From Streptosporangium roseum DSM 43021 (GTDB lineage: Bacteria > Actinomycetota > Actinomycetes > Streptosporangiales > Streptosporangiaceae), in NCBI RefSeq assembly GCF_000024865.1, contig NC_013595.1, positions 868,001-932,000 of the forward strand: DNA of 64,000 nucleotides, written 5' to 3'. The notes beneath the pieces are model-generated. The model was not told the DNA's origin and searched no databases. It saw only the letters and a list, made by a program, of their open reading frames with translations. Made by a program: the position numbers and the translations under genes. Positions 17,353-26,900 of the stretch are shown here, piece after piece. Within the stretch, counting starts at the first letter, position 1. Each line of letters opens with the position of its first letter.

Positions 17353-18492
17353 TCACGTTCGCCAGACGCTCAGGCAACGTGCCATGAACCGGAAGGGGAC
17401 GGCCTGTCCCTTGGTCTGGTCAACGGTGCCGACCAGGTGCAGGTCGAGTTCCGGACAGTGGAAGAGCCAAGTCCCGGTGGCCCCCGAGTGGCCGACGAGC
17501 GTGACAGGGCGGCGCCCCGGTGACATGAGCCGGCTGACCTTGAAGAACATGGTGCCCAGTCCGTACCGGAGGACGGGTATGTTGCGCAGCCGGTTGCGCC
17601 TCTCGGTGAGCAGCTCCAGTGAGCGGGCGTCACCGAAGAGTTCGCCGTCAAGCAGCGCTCGCTGAAAGGCGAGGAGGTCGCCGGTGGTGCTGAACAGGTC
17701 GTTGCAGGACTCGATCATCGAGGTCAGCTCCACGCGGCGCTGTTTCGCGTAGAGCGGTGAGGGCGCTGCGGTCGCCGGATCCGGCGGGCGATGTCCCGGG
17801 AGCCAGGTGTGCGTCAGGCCGAGCGGACCGAGGATCCGTTCGGTCAGCAGATCGGCGAACGACCGATCGGTCACCGTCTCCACGATGCGGATGAGCAACT
17901 GGAAGCCGGTGTCGGAGTAGCGGGCCTTCTGCCGAGCGGCCGTGAGGTCCTGCGGCTCGAAGTGCGGGCGCTGCTGCTCGCGCGTAGTCCGCATCGTGTC
18001 CTCGAAGGTCCAGGCCAGATCCTGACCGGCGGCGAGGCGCTCGTACAGGCTGGGGCCTTCACGGCGCTTCTCGAAGTGATCGGGCAACCCGGACGTGTGA
18101 CTCGCGAGGTGACGCACCGTGATCGCGGACGTCCGGTCGATCCCGCCGAGGACATGGAGTCCAGTGATCGTCTCCGGTGGCAGATAGCTGTTGATCGGCG
18201 CGGCCAGATCGAGCTCACCGCGCTCGCGCGCCTGCAGCACCAGCGTGATGATGAAACGCTTGGTGACGCTCGCGATGAAGAACGGGGTGTCGGGACGGAG
18301 CGGGTGGTCGTCGGCACCGGCGGGACCGGCGGCGGCGGACCAGCGCTGTCTCCCGTCGCCGCTGGTGACGGCGAGGTTGGCGTGGTGCACGCCGCGTTGC
18401 GCGACGAGGCTCTCCAGCAGGCCCGTCAGCCGCGCATCGACGTCGTCGGGAACGTGATTGTCATGAGCAGGGGTCGTGGCGAGCGGCGATGT
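17353..18492 (-). CDS. Serine hydrolase, beta-lactamase/class C family
   Basis: A 379-residue penicillin-binding-fold hydrolase. The catalytic SxxK is SVTKR (in FFIASVTKRF), the second motif is YSDTGF in place of YxN, and the third is HSGATG in place of KTG. Such proteins include esterases, D-peptidases and cephalosporinase-like enzymes; the HSG triad and lack of a signal peptide favour an esterase or peptidase over a true beta-lactamase. GTG 18492 is preferred because AAGGAAC lies upstream; an ATG at 18552 is in frame. It is divergent from a PadR regulator, with a palindrome between them. Confidence 0.83.
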   Translation of the reverse strand, partial: TSPLATTPAHDNHVPDDVDARLTGLLESLVAQRGVHHANLAVTSGDGRQRWSAAAGPAGADDHPLRPDTPFFIASVTKRFIITLVLQARERGELDLAAPINSYLPPETITGLHVLGGIDRTSAITVRHLASHTSGLPDHFEKRREGPSLYERLAAGQDLAWTFEDTMRTTREQQRPHFEPQDLTAARQKARYSDTGFQLLIRIVETVTDRSFADLLTERILGPLGLTHTWLPGHRPPDPATAAPSPLYAKQRRVELTSMIESCNDLFSTTGDLLAFQRALLDGELFGDARSLELLTERRNRLRNIPVLRYGLGTMFFKVSRLMSPGRRPVTLVGHSGATGTWLFHCPELDLHLVGTVDQTKGQAVPFRFMARCLSVWRT

Positions 18493-18624
18493 CACGTGAA
18501 TGTTCCTTGTCCCCGTTCCCTCAACGTGACCCCTCGGCGCCATGCCTTCCACCGGCCGAGGCGGTCAACCGGCATTTGTGACGGCCGTCGTGACCATAGG
18601 CATCAATCCAGGGATCCCATCGAT

Positions 18625-18644
18625 ATGTCTACTAGACATGTCTA
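18625..18644. promoter_or_regulatory. Probable PadR operator
   Basis: ATGTCTACTAGACAT (18625-18639) is an inverted repeat of the ATGT-N-ACAT type bound by PadR proteins. It overlaps a perfect 12-bp palindrome TAGACATGTCTA (18633-18644). The site lies 28 bp before the PadR start and between the divergent genes, so it could control both. Confidence 0.65.
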
Positions 18645-18671
18645 TGAGAGTCAATGCGCTAGTCTCGACCA

Positions 18672-19211
18672 ATGGCTCATGTGATCCTCGGTCTGCTCCT
18701 GATCGCCCCGCAGAGCTTCTACGACCTCATCAAAAGATTCGAGGCCGGCGTCGCGCTCTTCTACAGCGCCAGCTCCGGCAGCATCAAACGCGCGCTGGAC
18801 ACCCTGCTCGCGAGGGGGTTCATCGAGGTCGCCAGCGTGGAAGCCGGAGGTCGGGGGCGGAAGGTGTACCGCCTGACCGACGCCGGCCGTCAGGAGTTCC
18901 GTGCGTGGATGACAGGGGACTTGGCCGGGGCCGATCTGGAGACCGCGGCGCTGTCCAGGCTCTACTTCCTCGGTCTGCTGGAGCCGGCCGAACGCGTGCC
19001 GGTGCTCCGCCGCATCACGGCGCGCGTCGAGACCGACCTCGCCGCGTTCTCGGCCCTCGACGAGCACCTCGACACCCTGGACATTCCCGAGGAGCAGCGC
19101 GACCTCGCCACCCATCAGCGCGCGACGCTCGACTACGGCATCGCCTCACTCCGCTTCATGCTCGACTGGTTCCGCGATCACATCGACCGGCACGAGACGC
19201 CGAACCGCTGA
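18672..19211 (+). CDS. PadR-family transcriptional regulator
   Basis: A 179-residue PadR protein: N-terminal winged helix (HVILGLLLIAPQSFYDLIKRFE, then GSIKRALDTLLARGFIE and GRKVYRLTDAG) and a C-terminal helical dimerisation domain (Vir_C-like) ending in YGIASLRFMLDWF. PadR proteins sense small molecules and repress neighbouring genes. It is divergent from the serine hydrolase gene, and the palindrome at 18625 is the likely binding site. No inducer can be inferred. Confidence 0.88.
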   Translation: MAHVILGLLLIAPQSFYDLIKRFEAGVALFYSASSGSIKRALDTLLARGFIEVASVEAGGRGRKVYRLTDAGRQEFRAWMTGDLAGADLETAALSRLYFLGLLEPAERVPVLRRITARVETDLAAFSALDEHLDTLDIPEEQRDLATHQRATLDYGIASLRFMLDWFRDHIDRHETPNR

Positions 19212-19472
19212 CACCGCACAGACGCGGCCCCAAAACCGTCGGCACGCCCGCCACCTCGGTCACCTGGCGTGCGGCGATGAGGTCGGCGTCGGTGGCCGGC
19301 ATCCGGATCACCCGTTCGACCGGCGGAAGCGCTGCGCGCAGCCGCTTGTTGCAACCGGGCCGCTGCGGGCGCCAAGCGCATCACCGAAGGCCTCGCTCCA
19401 CGGGCGGGCTGGAGGCGGCCAACCCGGCGCAGCTTACCTAGCAACGGCACCGCTGCTTCGGAACTCCTCGTC

Positions 19473-20522
19473 CTAGGCCGCAGAACGGTCCGCGAGCGGG
19501 CGGCGGCGTCGGGCGGTGTCGGCCAGCACCGGCGGGCGCCAGGCGCCATCCGGGTGGTAGGTGTTGGTCCCGGGTGGCACGATTTCGTCGATCCGGTCAA
19601 GGATCGCGTCATCGAGGGTGAGCGAGGCGCCCTTCAGCAGCGCTTCCAACTGGTTCATCGTCCGCGGCCCTATGATCACCGAGGTGACGCCAGGATGCGC
19701 CGCAGTGAAGGCCACGGCCAGATCGGGCAGCGAGCAGCCGATGCCGTCCGCGACCTCCATGAGTTGTTCAACGATGTTCAGCTTGGTGACGTTCACGGGA
19801 AGCGAGGGGTCGAAGCGTGCCGGCGTCAGCGCCGCACGACCGGTCGTGAGATCGACGGGCTGCCCTTTGCGGTACCTGCCGGTCAGAAAGCCCGAGGCCA
19901 GCGGGCTCCAGGTCAGCACACCCATTCCCAACCGCTGGCAGACCGGCAGCACGGAGGTCTCGATGCCCCGGGCCAGCAGCGAATACGGCGGCTGCTCGGT
20001 CCTGAAGCGCATCAGTCCGCGGCGCTCGGCGACGTGATATGCCTCGACGATCTCCTCGGCCGGGAATGTGGAGCAGCCGAAGGCGCGGATCTTACCCTGG
20101 TGCACGAGGTCGGTCAGTGTGGAGAGCGTCTCCTCGATATCGGTTGTGTGGTCGGGGCGATGAATCTGATAGAGGTCGATCCAGTCGGTCTGCAGGCGCT
20201 TGAGGCTCTCCTCGACCTCCTTGATGATCCAGCGTCGGGAGTTGCCGCTGCGGTTCGGGCCCTCGCCCATCCGGAAGTGCACCTTGGTGGCGAGCACGAT
20301 GTCGTCACGGCGGCCGCGCAGCGCCTTTCCCACGATCTCCTCCGACTCACCCGCTGAATACATGTCCGCGGTGTCGACGAAGTTGATCCCCTGATCGAAG
20401 GCAGCGTGGATGATGCGGACACACTCGTCATGGTCGGAGTTGCCTGCAGCGCCGAACATCATGGTTCCGAGGCAGTGGGCACTTACTTCGATTCCGGTAC
20501 CGCCGAGGATGCGGTAGTGCAT
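19473..20522 (-). CDS. Aldo/keto reductase
   Basis: A 349-residue NADPH-dependent aldo/keto reductase. The catalytic tetrad is visible: Asp in FVDTADMYSAGESEE, Tyr in DMYSAGE, Lys in LATKVHF, and His in YQIHRPD. The C-terminal cofactor segment SVIIGPRTMNQLEALL is also present. It reduces carbonyl compounds; the substrate is unknown. It is divergent from a MerR gene that has been destroyed by an att insertion, so its normal regulator is probably lost. Confidence 0.9.
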   Translation of the reverse strand: MHYRILGGTGIEVSAHCLGTMMFGAAGNSDHDECVRIIHAAFDQGINFVDTADMYSAGESEEIVGKALRGRRDDIVLATKVHFRMGEGPNRSGNSRRWIIKEVEESLKRLQTDWIDLYQIHRPDHTTDIEETLSTLTDLVHQGKIRAFGCSTFPAEEIVEAYHVAERRGLMRFRTEQPPYSLLARGIETSVLPVCQRLGMGVLTWSPLASGFLTGRYRKGQPVDLTTGRAALTPARFDPSLPVNVTKLNIVEQLMEVADGIGCSLPDLAVAFTAAHPGVTSVIIGPRTMNQLEALLKGASLTLDDAILDRIDEIVPPGTNTYHPDGAWRPPVLADTARRRRPLADRSAA

Positions 20523-20604
20523 GGTCGTGCTCCCTTAGTGGTCGTGGACAGGGGAGATCATGCGACGCACTCTAGGTTCTAGAGTCGGCTCTAAGGCAAC
20601 CTCC

Positions 20605-20648
20605 TAGTCTGGAGGGCATGCCTGAATAGTCTGGAGGGCATGCCTGAA
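20605..20648 (+). repeat. 22-bp tandem duplication covering a -10 box and start codon
   Basis: The 22-bp unit beginning TAGTCTGGAGGGCATGCC occurs twice in direct succession (20605-20626 and 20627-20648). Each copy has TAGTCT seven bases before an ATG, a leaderless arrangement. The first copy reads ATG CCT GAA TAG and stops at once; only the second opens the MerR frame. Confidence 0.85.
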
Positions 20649-20715
20649 GTCGAACAGGATCTGAGCATCGGACAGGTCGCCGAACGCACCGGTTTGAGCG
20701 TGCATACGCTTGAAG
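20640..20715 (+). pseudogene. MerR-family regulator, truncated after 25 residues by an att copy
   Basis: The first 25 residues (MPEVEQDLSIGQVAERTGLS, then VHTLE) are the start of a MerR HTH domain. The frame then runs straight into a tRNA-Gly 3' copy and reads nonsense to 20840. The rest of the gene, including the FYEREGL segment expected next, is absent from the window. It lies divergent from the aldo/keto reductase, as MerR regulators often do. It marks the left end of the integration array and suggests that insertion or a later deletion removed the 3' part. Confidence 0.8.
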
Positions 20716-20759
20716 TGGAGCGGGTGACGGGAATCGAACCCGCGCTGTCAGCTTGGGAA
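20716..20759 (-). repeat. tRNA-Gly 3' att copy 1
   Basis: Forty-four bases identical to the 3' part of the intact tRNA (39265-39338), from the encoded CCA end through the anticodon stem. Identity stops at the anticodon loop (GGGAA). Left flank is the broken MerR gene, with no integrase remnant; right flank has the paired GGCACG repeats. Confidence 0.92.
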
Positions 20760-20854
20760 TCACCTACTGACCTTGCTGCCCTGAGCTGGGGAAACGGGAT
20801 GCAGGTCAGGGCGGGTCGAGTGACCATGAGACCCCGCTGATCCCCGTCGGTTCT

Positions 20855-20871
20855 GGCACGCATCTGGCACG
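20855..20871. promoter_or_regulatory. Paired GGCACG repeats (putative integrase arm sites)
   Basis: GGCACG at 20855-20860 and 20866-20871, exactly 11 bp apart, 139 bp right of the start of att copy 1. The same pair follows five other copies. Confidence 0.6.
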
Positions 20872-20917
20872 CGATCAAGTGCGAGCTCAACGGACGTGTC
20901 CCGTCTATCCTTCGCAC

Positions 20918-21721
20918 ATGCTGATCAGAGACGAGGAAGTGGCCCTCAAGGCAGCGCAAGCCGGAGCCGCTGTCGTGGCAGCCATGTACGGCGCATCGCT
21001 GACACGCTTCCCGAAATCTGCGGGCGACTTCGCTACCGCTGCTGACATCGAAGCGGAGAACGCCATTCTTGACGTTATTCGCACCGCCCGACCAGATGAT
21101 GCCGTGACAGGCGAGGAGAGCGGACGCACGGGTTCGGAAGGCGCGGAGCGCATGTGGCTGGTCGACCCCCTGTGCGGCACGCTGAACTACGCCGCGCGGA
21201 ACATGCTGGTAGCGGTGAATGTCGCCCTGCGCATGGGCTCGGACATCATGGTGGCGGCCTCAGCAGATCCGTTCTCCGAGGAGGTTTTCTGGACGGACGG
21301 CGATCACGCGTACCTCCGCCACGACGGCGCGGACGAGCGACTCACACCCTCGCCCGATTCGCGGCTGGTGGATGTCAACCTCGATCCACCGTTCCCGAAC
21401 GGTCCGAGCTTCCGGGCTGTGCGCCTGCTCGCCGACACAGGGTTCGTCGAGCGGTTTCGCCCCCGTGTCGTCTCCACCACCCTGGCAGTGGCCTGGGTCG
21501 CCTCCGGTCGGCGAGCCGCGTACGTCACTGACGGCCATCTGCGGGACAACGTGCACTTCGCCAGCGGGATCGCGTTGTGCCAGGCCGCCGGGTGCGTGGT
21601 GACCGGCTTACAGGGTCAACCGCTGCACACCGGTGCGGGCGGGCTTGTCGTGGCCGCCGACGGGGAGACGCACGCTGCCCTGCTGGAACTGATCGCCAAC
21701 CAGCTCCCTTTTGATCGGTAG
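20918..21721 (+). CDS. Inositol monophosphatase-family protein with altered metal ligands
   Basis: A 267-residue protein of the IMPase/FBPase-like superfamily. The first motif GEESG (residues 65-69) is intact. The second, normally DPLDGTxNF, reads DPLCGTLNYA, so the second Asp is Cys86. The third, normally WDxAAG, reads VHFASG, so its Asp is missing too. Loss of two metal ligands suggests a changed or absent phosphatase activity. ATG 20918 lies 47 bp after the arm repeats, placing it as att-proximal cargo. The substrate is unknown. Confidence 0.82.
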   Translation: MLIRDEEVALKAAQAGAAVVAAMYGASLTRFPKSAGDFATAADIEAENAILDVIRTARPDDAVTGEESGRTGSEGAERMWLVDPLCGTLNYAARNMLVAVNVALRMGSDIMVAASADPFSEEVFWTDGDHAYLRHDGADERLTPSPDSRLVDVNLDPPFPNGPSFRAVRLLADTGFVERFRPRVVSTTLAVAWVASGRRAAYVTDGHLRDNVHFASGIALCQAAGCVVTGLQGQPLHTGAGGLVVAADGETHAALLELIANQLPFDR

Positions 21722-22305
21722 CTTGTGCGGTTTCCATCCAGTCATACCGGGAAATCTTGATCGGATCCCACTGGGGACCTGGTACGCGATCAACATCAAC
21801 GCGCAGCCGGCTCTGCCGTGAGCGGGTCCCTCGGGGAGGCTCATTCACGCTCTCGCACGGCGACGAGAGTTCCATCGTGCGAGCTCCACGCCGACCTTCC
21901 CGCCAAGCCGTGGGCCTCGCGCGTGCGGGGCGGTCCGTTGACCGTGACGGCGGACGGTCCAGCCTCCGACACGGGAGAACTGCGCGGTGACGGCTTGGAG
22001 CTGTCACGTCAGGCGGACCGCTACTGGAGCTTCCCCGGGCGGGATCCTGCCCGACTCGACGGCGGAACCGGAGCCGTTCCTTTCCGGCAGGGTCGCGTCT
22101 CGCTCGACAAGCCGGCCTTCAAACGCCGCCCAGCCGCGCAGCCGGGGCAGGCGGTGCAATCGCCTTGCCCGGTCCCATGCGGCGCGTACTTTCACGGCCT
22201 CGTCTCGGGCGTAACGCACTTGAGGGAAGACGATCCTGCCTTGCGGCGAAGAACCAGTGATCGTAACCATCACCCGTAAGGCGGGCTTATGTCGGAGACA
22301 AGAAC
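21722..22305. other. Gene-free stretch with a fragment shared with the downstream subtilase
   Basis: No gene is convincing. Twenty-eight bases at 21877-21904 are identical to 26662-26689 inside the subtilase gene (peptide CELHADLPA in both). This suggests a remnant of a paralogous protease C-terminus. Confidence 0.5.
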
Positions 22306-22878
22306 TTGATCGCCGAAGTGGGCGAACAGGTGACCGATGCCGAACTCGCCGCCCAGTGCCGGCGGGACCCTGACCTGTTCGTCATCGTGCACGACCGCTA
22401 CTACCGCGACGTTTACCTGTACGTGGCCGGTCGCCTGGGCACGCAGATCGCCGAGGACATCACCGCCGAGACGTTCCTGCTGGCCTTCGACCGGCGCGAC
22501 CGGTTCGACCCGGAACGCGGGAGCCTGCTGCCCTGGCTGTTCGGCATCGCCACCAACCTGATCGCCAGGCACCGGCGCAAGGAGGCACGCCACTACAGGG
22601 CGCTGGCCCGGCTGGGGCCGGAACCCGTCGTGGAAGGCCACGAGAGCCGGGTCGTCGCCTCCGTCGCCGCTGAGCGCATGCAGCCGCACCTGGCCAAGGC
22701 GCTTGCCGCCCTGTCCGGTGGCGAGCGCGACGTCCTGCTTCTCGTGGCCCTGGGCCAGCTCGGCTACGACGAGGTGGCCCAGGCGCTCGGCATCGCCATC
22801 GGCACGGTGGGCTCCAGGCTCAGCCGAGCGCGCGCGAAGATCCTCGCCCTCATCGACAAGGAGACAGTCCATGGATGA
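22306..22878 (+). CDS. ECF-type RNA polymerase sigma factor
   Basis: A 190-residue sigma-70 family ECF factor. Region 2 is visible (DRYYRDVYLYVAGRLGTQIAEDITAETFLLAFDRR and LLPWLFGIATNLIARHRR), then region 4 (LSGGERDVLLLVALGQLGYDEVAQALGIAIGTVGSRLSRARAKI). TTG 22306 has GGAG nine bases upstream; GTG 22318 is an alternative. It overlaps the next gene by 8 bp; that gene encodes a membrane protein in the position usually taken by an anti-sigma factor. Confidence 0.9.
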   Translation: MIAEVGEQVTDAELAAQCRRDPDLFVIVHDRYYRDVYLYVAGRLGTQIAEDITAETFLLAFDRRDRFDPERGSLLPWLFGIATNLIARHRRKEARHYRALARLGPEPVVEGHESRVVASVAAERMQPHLAKALAALSGGERDVLLLVALGQLGYDEVAQALGIAIGTVGSRLSRARAKILALIDKETVHG

Positions 22879-23719
22879 CCTCGACACGCTCGCCACCTTG
22901 CTGACCAAGTCCGAGCCGTCCACCGAGGCGATCACCCGCAGCAGGAGTCGGCTCCAGGACAGGATACGAGGCCGCGCGCGGCGGCGGATCGGGTGGCTCA
23001 TGCCGGGAGTCGGCCTGGCCACCGCCGCCGCGGCGGTCGTCGCCGTGATCGCCACGGGTGTGACCACGCCCGCCGTCGCACCGGTCTCGGGCAGGGAGGT
23101 CCTGCTCATGGCGGCCGCCGGTGCGGAACGTACGCCGCAAGGTTCCGGGACCTACTGGTACGTCAGATCTGAGTGGTCGGACCCGGAAATCCCGGCGATG
23201 GAGAGCTGGACTATGCGTGACGGCCGGCGCTGGACCAAGGGCGAGCCGGGCGACCCTCCCGGCGTCGCCGTACCGGCCTCGCTCTCGCTCAACCTCAAGG
23301 GGGCCGAGGTGAGCTTCGAGGACCTCGAAGGGCTGCCGACGGATCCAGAGGCGTTGAAAGCATGGATCACCGAGCGGAAGGGGCGTGCCAACGACATGAG
23401 CCGGTCCGAGCAGCGAGGCGATCCGCTCTTTCCCCTGCTCTCGCTGATCTCGGAGCTGCCGACGCCGTCGGAGGTCCGTTCCGCGGCGTTCCGGGCGCTG
23501 GCCACGACGCCGGGAGTCGAGAGCGGAGGCGCGGTCGAAGGCGGGCAGGAACTGCTGATCCCCGACCCCGACGGCGGGCGGGAGATCAAACTGGTCGTCG
23601 ATCCCGAGACCGCTCGGGTGACCCGCACCAACGTCCTCCTCGCCGGCGACGGAAGCACGGCGTCGACTGATGAATTCATCTCGGTGACCACCGACTGGAC
23701 GGACCAGCCTCCCCGGTAG
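22871..23719 (+). CDS. CU044_5270-family membrane protein, probable sigma partner
   Basis: A 282-residue single-pass protein. An N-terminal cytoplasmic stretch of about 40 residues precedes one transmembrane helix (IGWLMPGVGLATAAAAVVAV), then a large exported domain with YWYVRSEW and PDGGREIKLVVDPETARVTRT, as in the CU044_5270 family found next to ECF sigma genes. It overlaps the sigma gene by 8 bp. No zinc-finger anti-sigma motif is visible, so how it might control the sigma factor is unclear. Confidence 0.75.
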   Translation: MDDLDTLATLLTKSEPSTEAITRSRSRLQDRIRGRARRRIGWLMPGVGLATAAAAVVAVIATGVTTPAVAPVSGREVLLMAAAGAERTPQGSGTYWYVRSEWSDPEIPAMESWTMRDGRRWTKGEPGDPPGVAVPASLSLNLKGAEVSFEDLEGLPTDPEALKAWITERKGRANDMSRSEQRGDPLFPLLSLISELPTPSEVRSAAFRALATTPGVESGGAVEGGQELLIPDPDGGREIKLVVDPETARVTRTNVLLAGDGSTASTDEFISVTTDWTDQPPR

Positions 23720-23852
23720 GGGGCTGGATGACGACGGCTGAGGCTCCCACCACCCGCACGGAGACGGCGGGGCGACCCGGCCGTGTCCTGAGGGCCGCCC
23801 CCACGTCCATGAGTGGAGTTCAACCGGGGCGGCCTGGGAGGTTTCACGTCTC

Positions 23853-23907
23853 GCGGGCGCGTGCCCATGGCCGAACGGTCTGGCGGGCGCGTGCCCATGG
23901 CCGAACG
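23853..23907 (+). repeat. 30-bp-period direct repeat before the subtilase
   Basis: A 25-bp sequence beginning GCGGGCGCGTGCCCATGG occurs at 23853-23877 and 23883-23907. Each copy holds an in-frame ATG that could serve as an alternative start for the subtilase. Confidence 0.7.
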
Positions 23908-23944
23908 CAGGAAGAGATCATTTCCCCTCACGCAAAGGCAGATC

Positions 23945-26900
23945 ATGAGTTTAGGTAAGTCGTTCCTCGCCGCCGCCATGGCAGGAACGATCGTGGGCAT
24001 CACACCGGCACCAGCGCCGGCGCAGACACCGCAGCCTCCCTCCCCGCCGGCGGACGGGGTGACCCTGATCACCGGTGACCGTGTCGTGGTCACCGGGCAC
24101 GGGCACCGGGTGGAGCCCGGACCCGGCCGGCAGGAGGTCGGCTTCACGAGCCAGGTACGTGAGAAGCACCTGTACGTGATTCCGTCCGACGCTCAGCCCC
24201 TGGTCGCTCAGGGGGTGCTCGACCGGCGGCTGTTCGACGTCACCCAACTGCTGCAGTGGCGGTACGGGGACGCCGAGATCCGCGACATCCCGCTGATCAC
24301 GCGGTCGGACGCGGGCCCGGCCCCTGCGCTCAGGGGCGCGCAGGGTACCCGGCGGCTCGCCGGCCTTGGCATGACCACGCTCCGCCTGCCCAAGAGCGAC
24401 GCGGCTCGGGCGTGGAAGGAGATGACGGGCGGCGGCCGTACGCCGGCCGCGGGCACGACGAAGATCTGGCTGGACGGCCGCCGGTCCTTCAGCCTCGACC
24501 GGAGCACCGAACAGATCGGCGCCACCGAGGCGTGGAAGCAGGGGATGACCGGCGAGGGCGTCACGGTCGCCGTCCTCGACTCCGGCTACGACCCCGGCCA
24601 TCCGGACCTGAAGGGCGTGGTGGCGCAGGAACGCAACTTCAGCGAGGAGCCCGACATCCGCGACAACCACGGTCACGGCACCCATGTCGCCTCGACCGTC
24701 GCGGGTAACGGCGAGAAGTACCGGGGAGTGGCTCCCGGCGCACGGCTGGCCATCGGAAAGGTGGGCGACAGGTTCGGCGCCTCCGAGTCCGCCATCCTGG
24801 CGGGCATGGAGTGGGCCTCCCTTGAGGTCAAGGCCAAGGTCGTCAACTTCAGCATGGGTGCCCCCGACCAGCCCGAGATCGACCCCGTGGAGCAGGCGGT
24901 GAACACGCTGTCGGCGGAGACGGGCACGCTGTTCGTCGTCGCCGCGGGGAACGACGGCGGGAGGCGGCCGGTGAGCAGCCCCGCCAGCGCCGACGCCGCC
25001 CTCGCGGTCGGCGCCGTCGACAGGCAGGATCGGGTGGCCGGGTTCTCCAGCACCGGCCCCCGCGTAGGCGACCACGCCGTCAAACCGGACCTCACCGCAC
25101 CGGGGGTCGCCATCGTCGCGGCGGCGGCCGAGGGCACCGCCGACGGCGCTCACGTCGAGATGAGCGGCACCTCCATGGCCGCACCGCACGTGGCCGGGGC
25201 TGCGGCCATCCTCGCCCAGCGGCACCCCGGCTGGACCGGGCAGCAGCTCAAGGCCGCTCTGGTCGGCAGCGCCGCTCCCTCGTCCGGCGCCACGCCGTTC
25301 CAGCAGGGCACCGGACGGGTGGACGTGGTCCGCGCCCTGAAGCAGCAGGTCGTGGCCCAGACGGCGGGCACCTGGGCCGTCTTCCCCTGGGACGGTCCGG
25401 ACGGACGCAAGAAGACCGGGACCGTCACCTACACCAACTCCGGCGACGCCCCGGTCAGCCTCGACCTGACCGTCGAGGGAGAAGTGCTCGAACTCGGCAC
25501 CCGGCGGCTCGACGTGCCCGCCGGAGGACAGGCATCGGTCACGCTCAGCATCGACGCGAGCGGCAAGGCCCCCGGCGACTACGCCGGGACGATCACCGCC
25601 ACCTCGGGCGACAGCGTGATCCGCACCCTGGCGGGTGCGTACGTCGAGCCCGAGTCCTACGACGTCACCATCGCCGCCATCGGCAAGCAGGGCCAACCGG
25701 TCGACCCCTGGTCGGCTGAGATCTATGACGCGAAGACGGGGGCCGTCACCGAGCCGTTCTTCCGGAACGGCATGGCCACGGTACGGCTCCCCAAGGGCGA
25801 CTGGGACCTCTACACCTGGATCGCAGAGAGGATCGACGGGAAGCTGAACGTCACCGCCGCCAACTCCCCGCTGAAGGTCGATGGAGGCAGCCGCCGGCTG
25901 ACGGTGGACGCACGCCAGGGCAAGGCGACCAAGGTCACACTCGACGATCCGACCGCCACGCCTCGGCGTGGTTTCGATCTCGGGATGGCCCACGGCGCAT
26001 GGAATTCGTGGTCGTCGACGAACATGGACGCCAACACCGAGCTCTTCGTCGTGCCGGTTCACCGGCCAGGCCTGACCTACACGTTGAGAACCACGTGGCT
26101 GAGCAAGGACGTGTCTCCCAGTCCCTACGTCTACGACCTCGTCGACCGTCGCACCGACGGCGTTCCCGAGAATCCCGTCTACGACGCCAGGCAGAAGGAT
26201 CTGGCGAAGGTCTCCGCGACCTACCGGGCCTCGGGAGTGGCGGCCTTGGGGACGCCGATGGCCGGACTACAGGTCGGGGGCTTCCTGGGCTCGTTCCTGG
26301 CACCACTGGTCGGTGACATCCCCCTGCCCGGCACGCTCATCCACTACCGGACCCCCGGGCTGACCTACGAAAGCGGACTTCAGGTCGGCACCTCCCTGAC
26401 CTTCGACGGCGGCAAGCTCATGAAGCGCGGGCAGACCAGTGAAGTCTGGAACACCGCGGTCACCGGTCCGTCGTTCCTGCTGCCCGGCGGCAGCCGTACC
26501 GGCGACAAGCTGACCTTCTCCGCGGTGGGGCTGTTCACCGACGGGGGCCCGGGAAGAACGGGCTCGGACACCGCCGCCACCGGCACCGCCACCCTCGCCA
26601 GAGACGGGAAGGTGCTGGCCAAGGCCGACATCGCCGACTGCGAGGTCTACCGGAGGGAAGGGTGCGAGCTCCACGCCGACCTTCCCGCCGGGTCCGGCGC
26701 CTACACGCTGACCGCGTCGATGCGCAGGCAGGTTCCGCACTCGACACTCTCCACCGGCGTGGAGTCCGTATGGAGGTTCCGGTCCGCGACCACGGCGAAG
26801 GGGCTGCCACTGCCGCTGACGGCGGTCCGTTACAGCCCCGCCGGCCTGGATGAGTCCAATCGCGCCAAGCCGGGCAGCGTGACCCGTCTTCCCCTGTGGA

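Noticed and set aside
17353..18492. Calling the serine hydrolase a beta-lactamase resistance gene
   Set aside because: It has SxxK, but the second and third motifs (YSD, HSG) and the lack of a signal peptide do not support a true beta-lactamase.
20640..20840. Open frame continuing MerR residues into ERVTGIEPALSAWE
   Set aside because: The second half is a translation of the tRNA-Gly 3' copy. Peptides with VTGIEPALSAWE are a known artefact of reading this tRNA sequence and are not proteins. The same applies to frames at 29907-30098 and 39042-39365.
23951..26062. 703-codon minus-strand frame opposite the subtilase
   Set aside because: Same antisense artefact; the plus strand has the catalytic triad.
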